Assembly: GCA_017871115.1 (NCBI GenBank)
Contig: JAFCIZ010000005.1
Span: 3,279,501 to 3,343,500, forward strand
DNA: 64,000 nucleotides
DNA from: Cunninghamella blakesleeana
Lineage: Eukaryota > Mucoromycota > Mucoromycetes > Mucorales > Cunninghamellaceae
Reading direction: 5' to 3'
Shown here: positions 9,886-18,337 of the stretch, piece by piece
Layout of the letters: the number at the start of each line of letters is the position of its first letter
Numbering within the stretch: position 1 is the first letter of the stretch
The notes under the pieces: model-generated
The model's input: only the letters and a program-made list of their open reading frames with translations
What the model was told of the DNA's origin: nothing
The model's database searches: none
Program-made: the position numbers and the translations under genes

Positions 9886-10680
9886 TGTTATGAAGTGGGT
9901 GAGACTTGAGTATCTCACAAATTAGTTAATAATTAATCGAAGTTTTAATACTTTTATTATTTTTATTTTATTATAATTATTATTCACATTTATTTTTATA
10001 TTTATTTATTATTATTACTATTATTTATTATATTTTTTTTTTTTTGAATGGTTTTATCTTTTTTCTCTCTTATTTAGAAAGAAAATTGACATTTTATCCT
10101 TTTTCTCTCTTATTTGGAAAGAAAATTGGTTTTATATCATTTTTCTCTCTTCTCAGGAGAAGAATTTGTTAACATTTTTTTCTCTTCTCAGGAGAAGAAA
10201 ATGATAACCTTATTTTTATTTTTTTATATAAATACTCAACCATTTTATTTTATTTTTGAAAAATCAGTTAATAATTAGTTAATTTTAAATAAAAGAACTT
10301 ATATTATAACAAATAAGTCTATTAACTCATCTTTTTAGCTAAAGATTATATTTACTTTATATTAATATTGTTGATTATTATCCAATATTACTTTATATTA
10401 CATTATTATAATAATCGTTGATCTTTATCCGATATTATATTTATTTTATTTTAAATTTATTATTTTGTCTATATAATTGTTGATCTTTATCCAATTATAT
10501 AATTTATTTTATTTTATTATTTTATTTTTATTTTAAACTATCAATCTAAACTAAGTGGTATCTACTTATAAAACAAGATACTGGTGCTCACTGACGACTA
10601 AACTAAACTACAAAACTATCTACTTTCCAAAACTATAAAAGGAAATTCTACTTTTCAAACAACCAAAAATTTACACAACA
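9886..10680 (+). mobile_element. Solo LTR of the D family, + strand
   Basis: 795 bp, TGTTATGAAG...TACACAACA, the same length as the 5' LTR of element D. It is flanked by the 4-bp duplication ACAT (9882-9885, 10681-10684), so it arose by recombination between the LTRs of a full insertion. Its first codons keep the ORF4 tail in frame (V-M-K-W-V-R-L-E). U3 carries the palindromic TTCTC..GAGAA repeats of family D. Confidence 0.94.
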
Positions 10681-10860
10681 ACATACACAACACTCTTATT
10701 TTATTTTAACAAAAATAACTTTTACCAAAAACACACACAACAGTTGAAATGAAAAGGTTAAAAAGGGAAAATGTTTTAGAATTCCGCTAATCGTACAGAC
10801 ACCATAACAAAATAAAAAAGGAAGGTTACACAAAATTATACAAAGTTTGAAAAATATATG
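10681..10860. other. LTR end remnant and short intergenic sequence
   Basis: 10681-10741 resembles the 3' tip of related LTRs (ACCAAAAAC followed by ACACAACA). The remainder to the tRNA gene holds no recognisable feature. Confidence 0.5.
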
Positions 10861-10932
10861 TGGATCCGCAGGGAATTGAACCCCGGATATTCTGCATGCA
10901 AAGCAGACGCCATACCACTAGACCACGAACCC
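10861..10932 (-). tRNA. tRNA-Ala (anticodon TGC)
   Basis: A 72-nt cloverleaf. The acceptor GGGTTCG pairs with CGGATCC, including a G3-T70 wobble, the alanine identity element. The anticodon stem TCTGC/GCAGA encloses TTTGCAT, anticodon TGC. The T arm is CGGGG-TTCAATT-CCCTG and the discriminator base is A; CCA is not encoded. No intron. Confidence 0.93.
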
Positions 10933-11158
10933 GAACCAGTGACTGTTAGTTTGAGATAGTAAATTTGTCAGTAAGAGAAATATTAATAAAAAAATATATT
11001 AAAAATTTAGAAAAATGAATCGAAAAAAATAGAAGACTCAAAAAAAGTAACTTTATTCTATAAAAAAAGTAAATCTACTTAAAAAACTATCCAAAAAATT
11101 AAAATAAACGTGCAATTTTTCATATTTTTATTATATAATAGTAGATGCCAACGGAATC
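10933..11158. other. Intergenic sequence, nothing recognised
   Basis: AT-rich, with no ORF. The target duplication AATC of the following LTR lies at 11155-11158. Confidence 0.5.
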
Positions 11159-11917
11159 TGTCGAGCGCGGTTTCCGTTTTAATTAGAATAGTTTATTTAG
11201 CTTAGATACAATTATTATAAAATAAAATAAAAGAATAAAAATAAATAAAATAAAAGAAAGAATCTTACGCAAAGATAATAAAGAGTAAAAGAAAGTAATA
11301 AAACAACCTTACGCAAAGGTGATCAAGGTAAGTAAAATATATAAAAACAACCTTACGCAAAGGTGATTAAAAAGTATATGATTTTTATAAAAAATAAATA
11401 TTCTTACGCAAAGAATAATAAATGTCTAACGCAAAGACAAAAAAATAAAAGTATCTAAAACTAAGCTTGAGAGGAAGAGTATCTCCTTTATTTTTCTGCC
11501 TTCGAGTTGGCCTTTATATAGTTTTTGGTTTGGCGTTTGTGGGTCGCCGAGAGGAATTTCCAGAACAACACGGCATGGTGCCCGGGGTTACGAGCGGCGC
11601 TTAAAACCTTGGACCAGTTTAGGAAGGTTCTTCGGACTTTGGATTTCTTCCTGTTTTTTGGAATCGTTGGTTTGAAACTCCTCTTTCTTTTCCTTTCTTC
11701 TCTTTCTAACTCCATATTTTTATTTTTTATTTCTTCATTATTTTTAGTTGTAGATTTACTAATTGAATCTTTTGTAATATTATTATTTTTAAATAAATCA
11801 TTATTTTCTTCCTCAATAATAATATTGTTATTGTCATCATTGTCTTCATCCATTTTAGTGCTTTCTAATTCCTTGAAAGCATCGTCCTTACTATTACTAG
11901 TTATTTTATTGCCGACA
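11159..11917 (-). mobile_element. Solo LTR, family G, at the 5' flank of tRNA-Met
   Basis: 759 bp, TGTCGAGC...GCCGACA in + orientation, with the 4-bp duplication AATC (11155-11158, 11918-11921). A near-identical copy is at 59511-60269. It lies 11 bp upstream of the mature 5' end of tRNA-Met, the position used by Ty3-like elements that target Pol III initiation sites. It contains five or six copies of a CTTACGCAAAG(G) motif at about 11266-11440 and a long ORF on the - strand. Confidence 0.93.
11488..11916 (-). CDS. LTR-encoded C-terminal part of an accessory ORF, family G
   Basis: An open frame of about 142 codons starts at the LTR edge. The first ATG-initiated part is at 11853 (121 residues). 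The sequence is very acidic and Asn-rich (DEDNDDNNNIIIEEE), then strongly basic (REERKRKRSFKP, NRKKSKVRR), with a C-terminal FLNWSKVLSAARNPGHH and a Lys-rich end. The frame enters the LTR with the same codon phase as ORF4 of A-E (T third base, then GTC = Val), so I infer it is the tail of an ORF4-like gene that read into the 3' LTR in the intact element. The stop lies within the LTR. Decayed copies of the FLNW block are seen near 50500 and 52320. Confidence 0.6.
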   Translation of the reverse strand, partial: VGNKITSNSKDDAFKELESTKMDEDNDDNNNIIIEEENNDLFKNNNITKDSISKSTTKNNEEIKNKNMELEREERKRKRSFKPTIPKNRKKSKVRRTFLNWSKVLSAARNPGHHAVLFWKFLSATHKRQTKNYIKANSKAEK

Positions 11918-11928
11918 AATCATCAGTC

Positions 11929-12001
11929 GCTTCTTTGGCTCAGTCGGTAGAGCGTCAGTCTCATAATCTGAAGGTCAGCAGTTCGAGCCTGCTAAGGAGC
12001 A
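11929..12001 (+). tRNA. tRNA-Met, elongator (anticodon CAT)
   Basis: 73 nt. Acceptor GCTTCTT pairs with AAGGAGC; the D arm is GCTCAGTCGGTAGAGC; loop CTCATAA gives anticodon CAT; the T loop is TTCGAGC; discriminator A; no intron or encoded CCA. It is identical to the two copies in the palindrome at 61341-61567. An LTR sits immediately upstream and another LTR begins about 60 bp downstream. Confidence 0.96.
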
Positions 12002-12110
12002 TTATCTTTTGCTATTTTATTTTTTGTTAAATTTTGTTAAAATAAAATAAGTAAATTTGTATTGTTTTGTGGGTTTTTGGTTGTTGTAAAAGTAGAATTT
12101 CCTTTTATAG
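12002..12110 (-). repeat. tRNA downstream region and 48-bp tip of the LTR into which D inserted
   Basis: From about 12063 the sequence matches the first 48 bp of a D/C-type LTR (TGTTTTGTGGGTTTTTGG ...). It stops at ATAG (12107-12110), the target duplication of element D, which repeats at 37087-37090. Confidence 0.75.
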
Positions 12111-12152
12111 TGTTGTGTAAATTTTTGGTTGTTTGAAAAGTAGAATTTCCTT
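12111..12152 (-). repeat. Element D 3' LTR, fragment 1
   Basis: The first 42 bp of the D LTR in + orientation, ending in the CCTT duplicated by insertion of C. Confidence 0.9.
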
Positions 12153-12787
12153 TGTTGTGTAAATTTTGGGTTGTTTGAAAAGTAGAATTTCCTTTTATAG
12201 TTTTGGAAAGTAGATAGTTTTGTAGTTTAGTTTAGTCGTCAGTGAGCACCAGTATCTTGTTTTATAAGTAGATACAACTTAGTTTAGATTGATAATTTAA
12301 AATAAAATTAAAATAATAAAATAAAATAAAATAAATTATATAATTGGATAAAGATCAACAATTATATAGACAAAGTAATAAAATTAAAATAAAATAAATA
12401 TAATATCGGATAAAGATCAACGATTATTATAATAAAATAATATAAAGTAATATTGGATAGTAATCAACAATATTAATATAAAGTAAATATAATCTTTAGC
12501 TAAAAAGATGAGTTAAGAGAATTTAATATATATAAATCTTTATTTCAAATTAACTGATTTTTCAAAAATAAAAATAAAAATGTCGAGTATTTATACTATT
12601 TTTTAGAAATAAGGTTTGACTTTTTATCTTCTGAGAGAAGGTAAAAGTATAGAACTTTTTATCTTCCAAGAGAAAGTAAAAGTAATATATAAACTTTTTA
12701 TCTTCCCATGAAAGGTAAAAGTATAAAATAAGGTTTAAAATTTAAACACCGTTTTTGAAGTGATCCAAACGAATCCACTTCATAACA
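12153..12787 (-). repeat. Element C 3' LTR
   Basis: 635 bp, TGTTGTGTAA...CATAACA in + orientation. It matches 19610-20244. Confidence 0.95.
12618..12724 (-). repeat. U3 palindrome array, element C
   Basis: Three units of about 35 bp, each an imperfect palindrome of the form CTTTTTATCTTC..GAAGGTAAAAG. They lie close to the U3 start. Family D has unrelated palindromic units at the same place. The array is repeated in the 5' LTR at about 20075-20181. Confidence 0.8.
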
Positions 12788-13359
12788 TCATCCCACCAGG
12801 AATGAGATGGACCTCCATCTTTTCTTGTCCACTTGTCTTTGGCATTCGTCTTTTTGATAATTTCATTTTTAAAATCTTGATACCCCAGACCTTGAAATAA
12901 TTCTTCCAATATCTTTCTTCTTTTTCCATAATAAATTTTCTTTTCAGAAAGCGTGTTTGGTTTCTTGAGCGTTTCATGGATATATTGCAAGGCATCAGGA
13001 ATGATAATATTATCTAACAAATTTTCCTTTTTCCATTTGTTGTCCAATTCAGCGATACAAAGGTTAACAAACTTATTAAAATTGTTCTTGATTTGTATTT
13101 TTAAATGGTCTTCCATCGTAAAATCATTATTTAACCATAGCATCATTTCAGGCGTGAAGATACTATTCATTATTTGCATATCACCATTTGGCATGGAAGT
13201 ATCGCTATTGATTATTTCCATATTAAGAAGATTATCAATATCTTGTTTCAAAAATTCATTTAAGAAATCTTGATTCGTATCCATAGCTTCGGCCATATAT
13301 CCAGAATCACAATCCATGGTTCCGAGGTTTAAATCAAAGATATTTGAGAGAGTGTTCAT
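12742..13359 (-). CDS. ORF4, accessory protein, element C
   Basis: 205 residues, function unknown. The N-terminal half is acidic (about residues 1-70). A shared core follows: MMLWLNNDFTMEDHLKIQIK, KENLLDNIIIP, then RRKILEELFQGLGYQDF and KDGGP. The end WWDDVMKWIRLDHF straddles the 3' LTR boundary: TGGGATGA just before the LTR acts as both polypurine tract and codons, and the LTR TG falls at Asp/Val. It aligns with element D's ORF4 at only about 60 percent by eye, while the integrase proteins of C and D are identical. It has no membrane segment or known domain. Confidence 0.82.
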   Translation of the reverse strand: MNTLSNIFDLNLGTMDCDSGYMAEAMDTNQDFLNEFLKQDIDNLLNMEIINSDTSMPNGDMQIMNSIFTPEMMLWLNNDFTMEDHLKIQIKNNFNKFVNLCIAELDNKWKKENLLDNIIIPDALQYIHETLKKPNTLSEKKIYYGKRRKILEELFQGLGYQDFKNEIIKKTNAKDKWTRKDGGPSHSWWDDVMKWIRLDHFKNGV

Positions 13360-13527
13360 GTTGAAGAGATAAAAGTTATTATTATTATTTATAATTTTTT
13401 TTTTTCAAAATTTTCCTTATTTATAGTTTTTTTTTTTTTTTCGGAATTTTAAATATATATATATAAAGTTTTTTTTTTTTTTTTTTTAAAATTTTCTTTT
13501 TCCCATAAAAAAATTTTTTTTTTTTTT
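13360..13527 (-). other. Gap between integrase and ORF4, element C
   Basis: 168 bp of T/A runs on the + strand with no ORF. The C/D similarity fades within this gap, so it holds the likely recombination breakpoint. Confidence 0.5.
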
Positions 13528-14841
13528 TTAAACGATTGTCTTTTTAGCAAAGTCAATCCAAAATACGTCAGGCATCTGCAACAACTTCAATTTATTGCCG
13601 TGTATTCTTCTTAGTTTGGTATTGGTCACGTTGAATTCTTTTATCAGATAAGTGCCTTTACCTAAACTTTGATGAACAATATATTTGCCTTTCCAGTTAT
13701 CTGATATTTTGCCACCCCAAGAGTTTGCTTTTCTTCCAACATACATCATAACAATATCACCAATTCTAAAAGGCGGTTTCCATTCCTTCTTTTCATTATT
13801 AATCTTCTTGTCAATGGCCTTCTTTTGATTCTTTTGGGATTTCTTTATAAATTCTGCAGCGTCTTCTCTTATCTGTTTTAGTGACAATAATTCTTTTGCA
13901 GCGCGTACGTGTAACTGATATTGGAATCTTGCAGAATTTACTTCTATTGGTATATCCATAAATAAGTCATAAGGTGTCTTTGCTTCATGCCCGTAAGTTA
14001 AATAAAAAGGAGAATAATTTGTTGATTTTTGTTTGATAGTACGATAGGCAAATAGAACGGAAGGTAAATATTGATCCCATACTTGTTTTTCTTTATTGTT
14101 TAACTTTTTTAGAATAGCGCCTAAAGTGGAATTAAACTTTTCTATCAACCCGTTTGCTTGCGAATTTCCAACACTTATAGTTTTATGGTGGATATTATAT
14201 TGGAAACAGACTTTTTTAACTAAATCACCTATAAATGGTTTTCCATTATCTGTAATTATTATGTGTGGCGCACCATGTCGACAAATAATATCTTCATAAA
14301 TAAACAATGCTATTTCGGCTGCAGTTTGGAATTTTAATGCACGAGCTTCAACCCATTTCGTTAGATAATCAATACCTGCAACTATATATCTATATCCATT
14401 TTTAGATGTAGAAATATGTTTGACATCTAATGCCCATTGGAAGAAAGGTTTGGATGTTGTTGGAATAGGGTGTAATAATTCGTTATGTTTAGCAGGACCT
14501 GTAGTTTGACATCTACTGCATTTCTTGACGTAATTCTGTACATCTTTTGTCATATTTTCCCAATAATAATGATTTGCAAGTTTGAATAATGTGTTGTGGT
14601 AACCCATATGTCCTCCTAATGGATGTTGATGATGCATGTATAATGCTTCTGACACTTGATCTTTATTCAAAACTTTTCTTATCGTCTGCAGGTTAATATT
14701 ATATCGGTACAATTCGTTGTTGTGTATGATAAATTTGTGGGAATGTTTTTGTAAATAATTTTTTTCTTTATCGGTGATGTTGTCAGGTAATTTTAATGTT
14801 GATAAATAATTTTTTATTAAATCAATTTTGTTTTGTTCCAT
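13528..14841 (-). CDS. Integrase, separate ORF, element C
   Basis: 437 residues, identical to the element D integrase. HHCC domain: HPLGGH with two His and CSRC. Core: LDVKHIS (Asp), ITDNGKPF (Asp), GLIEKF (Glu), D,D35E spacing. The C-terminal GKYIVHQSLGKGTY part resembles GPF/Y. It starts at an ATG about 120 nt downstream of the spacer hairpin. Confidence 0.95.
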   Translation of the reverse strand: MEQNKIDLIKNYLSTLKLPDNITDKEKNYLQKHSHKFIIHNNELYRYNINLQTIRKVLNKDQVSEALYMHHQHPLGGHMGYHNTLFKLANHYYWENMTKDVQNYVKKCSRCQTTGPAKHNELLHPIPTTSKPFFQWALDVKHISTSKNGYRYIVAGIDYLTKWVEARALKFQTAAEIALFIYEDIICRHGAPHIIITDNGKPFIGDLVKKVCFQYNIHHKTISVGNSQANGLIEKFNSTLGAILKKLNNKEKQVWDQYLPSVLFAYRTIKQKSTNYSPFYLTYGHEAKTPYDLFMDIPIEVNSARFQYQLHVRAAKELLSLKQIREDAAEFIKKSQKNQKKAIDKKINNEKKEWKPPFRIGDIVMMYVGRKANSWGGKISDNWKGKYIVHQSLGKGTYLIKEFNVTNTKLRRIHGNKLKLLQMPDVFWIDFAKKTIV

Positions 14842-14962
14842 TTTTACTGATATTTGTTGTAAATTTCTTGTATTTAGATTCTTGAATATATTGTTGAATA
14901 ATATTTTAGTAATACTGATAAATAGTGTTGATCGATTATAAGTGTAGGTATGCAGCTTTTTA

Positions 14963-14984
14963 CGACTTCAGCAAAACTTGGTCG
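14963..14984 (-). other. Conserved RNA hairpin in RNase H-integrase spacer, element C
   Basis: It folds as CGAC-CAA-GUUUUG-CUG-AA-GUCG, followed after UA by AAAAGCU. The third pair is A-U where A/B/E have U-A, a compensatory change. This is the only copy in the 250-bp spacer. Confidence 0.72.
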
Positions 14985-15091
14985 AGTAGTAAGTAATTGA
15001 ATTTTTTTTTTTTTTGTTTTTGTTTGTTTTTGTTTTTTGTTTTTTTTTTTTTTTTTATATATATGTATTTATATTTATGCATTTTGTTATT

Positions 15092-18000
15092 TTAGTAGCC
15101 TAGCCTTGAAAGAAAATCAGCAGCTTCTTGTTTTCTTCCAGCTCTATATTTGATTTCAAATTCATAATCGGCTAAATATGTGATCCATCTTGCAACCATT
15201 CCAGTAACTTTTGGTGATTCAATTATCCATCTTAACGGCGAATGATCAGATATAACAGTAAACTTCTTTCCCAATAAATACGGTCTGAATATTTGTAAAC
15301 TCCATACCAAAGCAAGACATTCTAGTTTAGTAGCACCATAGTTTAATTCACTATTCTTCAATCCTCTACTGGCAATTATTATAGGATGTTCACGACCATC
15401 ATCATCTAGTTGTGTTAATATAGAACCTAGTCCTAGTTGTGAAGCATCGCATACAACAATGAATGGTTTATCAAAATCAGGTCTTCTTAATATTGGTGCA
15501 TTGATTAGATTTTCCTTTAATTTTTCAAAAGCTTTTGTTGTATCTTCTGTCCATGGTATTCTCTTTTTGGTTTTTGTTTGATCATGTAATGGCCTAGCAG
15601 TAGCAGCAAATCCTTTTACAAATCTTCTGTAATAAGAAGCTAAACCTAAGAAGCCTCTAACTTGTTTAATTGTTTTTGGTATTGGATAATCTTTAACCTT
15701 TGCAATTTTATCTGGATCAGTCTTGATTCCTTCAGCAGTTATTATGTATCCTAAAAATTTTAATTCATCTTTAAAGAATATACACTTTTCAATATTAAAC
15801 ACCAATCCACCTCTTCTAGTGTATTCGAATAATCTTTCCAAGTCAATTAGGTGTTGATCCAAGTTTTTAGAATGTACATTAAGATCATCAATAAATGCAA
15901 CTAGATTACTATGCAGCAAATCTTTATAACAGATATCAATTAATCTTTGGAAAGTGGCAGGACTATTCACCAATCCCATTGGCAGCATTTCATATTGATA
16001 AGTACCAAATTTAGTTGTAAAGCCAGTTAATTCTTTACTTGATTCTTTTAATGGAACTTGATGGAAACCAGATCTTAAATCCAAAGCAGAAAATATTTTT
16101 GATTTTCCAAGTTCGTCAATTAGATCATCAATACGTGGTAGTGGATATGAATCAACTTTTGTATGTGTATTCAGTTTACGATAGTCAACTACCATACGAT
16201 ATTCACCATTCTTCTTTTTGACTAAAATAATTGGTGCAGTAAAAGGAGAATTTGAAGGTTTTATAATTCCCAATTCACAAAGACGGTCTAATTCATTCTT
16301 CAAATATTCTTGTTCACTTGGTCCCAATCTATATGGTCTGTGTCTGATAGGTAATGTATTTTCTTTTAATATTATTTCGTGTTCTATTAATGTAGTTTTT
16401 CCCATTTTATCATTATTCCAATCAAAGATATCTTGATAGTGGTGTATTAATTTATAAAACTTCTTTTTATATTCTTCAGGTATATCACCCATTTGGATTT
16501 TTCCTTTTATATTAGGATCAAGAATAATTTCTTCAGTATCATCTTCCAGCAGAGAAGGTGGTAAATCTCTATAGTGGTCTTCAAAATCATAACCAGTATA
16601 TTCGACATATGGATCCTTTTGTATTGGAAATTGTTTCCTATTTATGAATTCACCTAGTATGTTGTTTGGCGGTATTTCCATCATGTCTTCAGTTTTATTT
16701 ATAATTTCCAAGATTACATCAAAGTCTTCGTGCTTGTCCAAAAATTCGTCAAGACGTTTAAAATATGGAACAATTATATTTTCATCAATAGCATAATTGA
16801 TTTGACAAATATGATAAGGTGGTATTGATAAACCAGTACTTCCACTTAATATCATCATAGTGCCTTCATCTTTATTTGGACGTGTTTGGATTACTGGACT
16901 TTTTTCATGATCATCCATTAGATAAAAGTCTTCATCATCTTGTACAGCATCTTCTTCATTACTATCAGTAGATTCTTCGTCATCAATCGAATCTTCATCA
17001 TTAGAATCAGTATCATCTTCAGATTCACTAGTATTTGATAGATTATCAGCTACTTCTTCACCTTGTGGCTGTTCCAATTCATATTTAACATTTGTAACAC
17101 GTTGATATGTATATGGACGTTCATTTGTTTTTATATATGTAATTGGAATTTCTTGTGTACGACGTTTATAAGTCACCTTTAAAGTACCTATTTTAAAGTT
17201 AATTACTGCTTGTGCATGATCCAACCAACTAGTACCTAACACTATATGTTGTGGACACTTTGGTAATACTTCAACATCAATTGGTATAGTTAATCCTTCA
17301 CCAACAGTAATAGGAACATCATGAATTACACCTAGTGCAGGTTGTTTAGTACCATTTCCCATTACAAAAATACTTGTAGATGGTGCATCAATTTCTAGAT
17401 CTAATGATTTCATCATTGCCCTGGACATACAAGCTCTTGCAGCTCCACAATCAATTAATCCAGTAACCTTTACATCATTCACCATTATATCGGCATATGC
17501 AGCGGTAGTTACAACATCACTATTATCAATAGAATTTAATTGTACATCTTTTTCTTTACCTTTATCAATTGGTCTTTTTATTCTTGATTGTCTACAAGCT
17601 GTAATCAATTCTCTTCTTAATGGAGCAGATATAGTTATAAGGTCACCAACATTAATATTAGCTTTTTGATGTAATATATCTTCAGAAATATTATAATTTA
17701 TTGATAATGGTTGTGATTTCCTTTTTGGTGTCTTCTTCTTTTTATCAACAGGTGGTTCTTGAATGGATACTTTTTTCCTTTTATCATTTATTACTTGTAC
17801 TTCTTCCATCATATCATTATTATTTGATTTAGAAGGTTCAGCTACATCTTGATTTGGATGCTGTGAAAATACGTTTTGGAAAAATGGATTATTTTGTGGT
17901 GGAACATGTGTATGATCACGAATATCCTGTTGTATTTGTTGTGGAATAGATTTTGTAGCAGCTGCTGATGTACTTGGTTTTTCTATAGTCTTCCTTGTAC

Positions 18001-18331
18001 GTGGTTTTCTTATTGCTTTTTCAACAACTGGTGGTTTTGGATTTGCAGCAACATTAAAATCGCAATCATTGATTTCTTGATCACTATCTAATATATTTTG
18101 AAGATAATAATGATTTTGTGCTGATAAATAATCATTATGGTTGTCCATTATGTTGTGTGGAACGTAAGTATTTGTATTATAATTTCGTGTATTTATGTTG
18201 GAGTTATTTGGTGTATTATAGTTGTGATATTTATTAATATTATTTTCTTGATATAGTTGATTATTATTTGGATGGATGGATTTTGTAATAGGGATTCCCA
18301 ATTGACCATCTGTTACAATTGCCCTATTTAG
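15092..18331 (-). CDS. Protease-reverse transcriptase-RNase H (Pol), element C, read by -1 frameshift
   Basis: About 1,080 codons in the -1 frame after the gag slippery site. There is no ATG at the start; the frame is open back to the heptamer and gives L-N-R-A-I-V-T-D-G-Q-L across the junction. The N-terminal linker is Lys- and Asn-rich. The protease has LIDCGAARACMS, with Cys in the D-[ST]-G-A position. An acidic Asp/Glu/Ser insert follows (near residue 430-460). RT: LPRIDDLIDELG, SALDLRSGFHQ, AFIDDLNVHS (FIDD). RNase H: VCDASQLG, KLECLAL, SDHSPLRW, ending ADFLSRLGY. Integrase is not in this ORF. Confidence 0.95.
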   Translation of the reverse strand, partial: LNRAIVTDGQLGIPITKSIHPNNNQLYQENNINKYHNYNTPNNSNINTRNYNTNTYVPHNIMDNHNDYLSAQNHYYLQNILDSDQEINDCDFNVAANPKPPVVEKAIRKPRTRKTIEKPSTSAAATKSIPQQIQQDIRDHTHVPPQNNPFFQNVFSQHPNQDVAEPSKSNNNDMMEEVQVINDKRKKVSIQEPPVDKKKKTPKRKSQPLSINYNISEDILHQKANINVGDLITISAPLRRELITACRQSRIKRPIDKGKEKDVQLNSIDNSDVVTTAAYADIMVNDVKVTGLIDCGAARACMSRAMMKSLDLEIDAPSTSIFVMGNGTKQPALGVIHDVPITVGEGLTIPIDVEVLPKCPQHIVLGTSWLDHAQAVINFKIGTLKVTYKRRTQEIPITYIKTNERPYTYQRVTNVKYELEQPQGEEVADNLSNTSESEDDTDSNDEDSIDDEESTDSNEEDAVQDDEDFYLMDDHEKSPVIQTRPNKDEGTMMILSGSTGLSIPPYHICQINYAIDENIIVPYFKRLDEFLDKHEDFDVILEIINKTEDMMEIPPNNILGEFINRKQFPIQKDPYVEYTGYDFEDHYRDLPPSLLEDDTEEIILDPNIKGKIQMGDIPEEYKKKFYKLIHHYQDIFDWNNDKMGKTTLIEHEIILKENTLPIRHRPYRLGPSEQEYLKNELDRLCELGIIKPSNSPFTAPIILVKKKNGEYRMVVDYRKLNTHTKVDSYPLPRIDDLIDELGKSKIFSALDLRSGFHQVPLKESSKELTGFTTKFGTYQYEMLPMGLVNSPATFQRLIDICYKDLLHSNLVAFIDDLNVHSKNLDQHLIDLERLFEYTRRGGLVFNIEKCIFFKDELKFLGYIITAEGIKTDPDKIAKVKDYPIPKTIKQVRGFLGLASYYRRFVKGFAATARPLHDQTKTKKRIPWTEDTTKAFEKLKENLINAPILRRPDFDKPFIVVCDASQLGLGSILTQLDDDGREHPIIIASRGLKNSELNYGATKLECLALVWSLQIFRPYLLGKKFTVISDHSPLRWIIESPKVTGMVARWITYLADYEFEIKYRAGRKQEAADFLSRLGY

Positions 18332-18337
18332 TTTTTT
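18288..18337 (-). promoter_or_regulatory. -1 ribosomal frameshift signal, element C
   Basis: The sense strand has A AAA AAC directly followed by the gag stop TAA. After a 3-nt spacer comes a stem-loop: ATAGGG and CAATTG pair with CAATTG and CCCTAT, the halves separated by a 5-nt bulge. Slippage by -1 puts CTA AAT AGG in frame with Pol. Confidence 0.85.

Noticed and set aside
12780..12995. 71-codon ORF and many other small ORFs inside elements
   Set aside because: They lie in shadow frames of ORF4, integrase, Pol or Gag and show no independent conservation.
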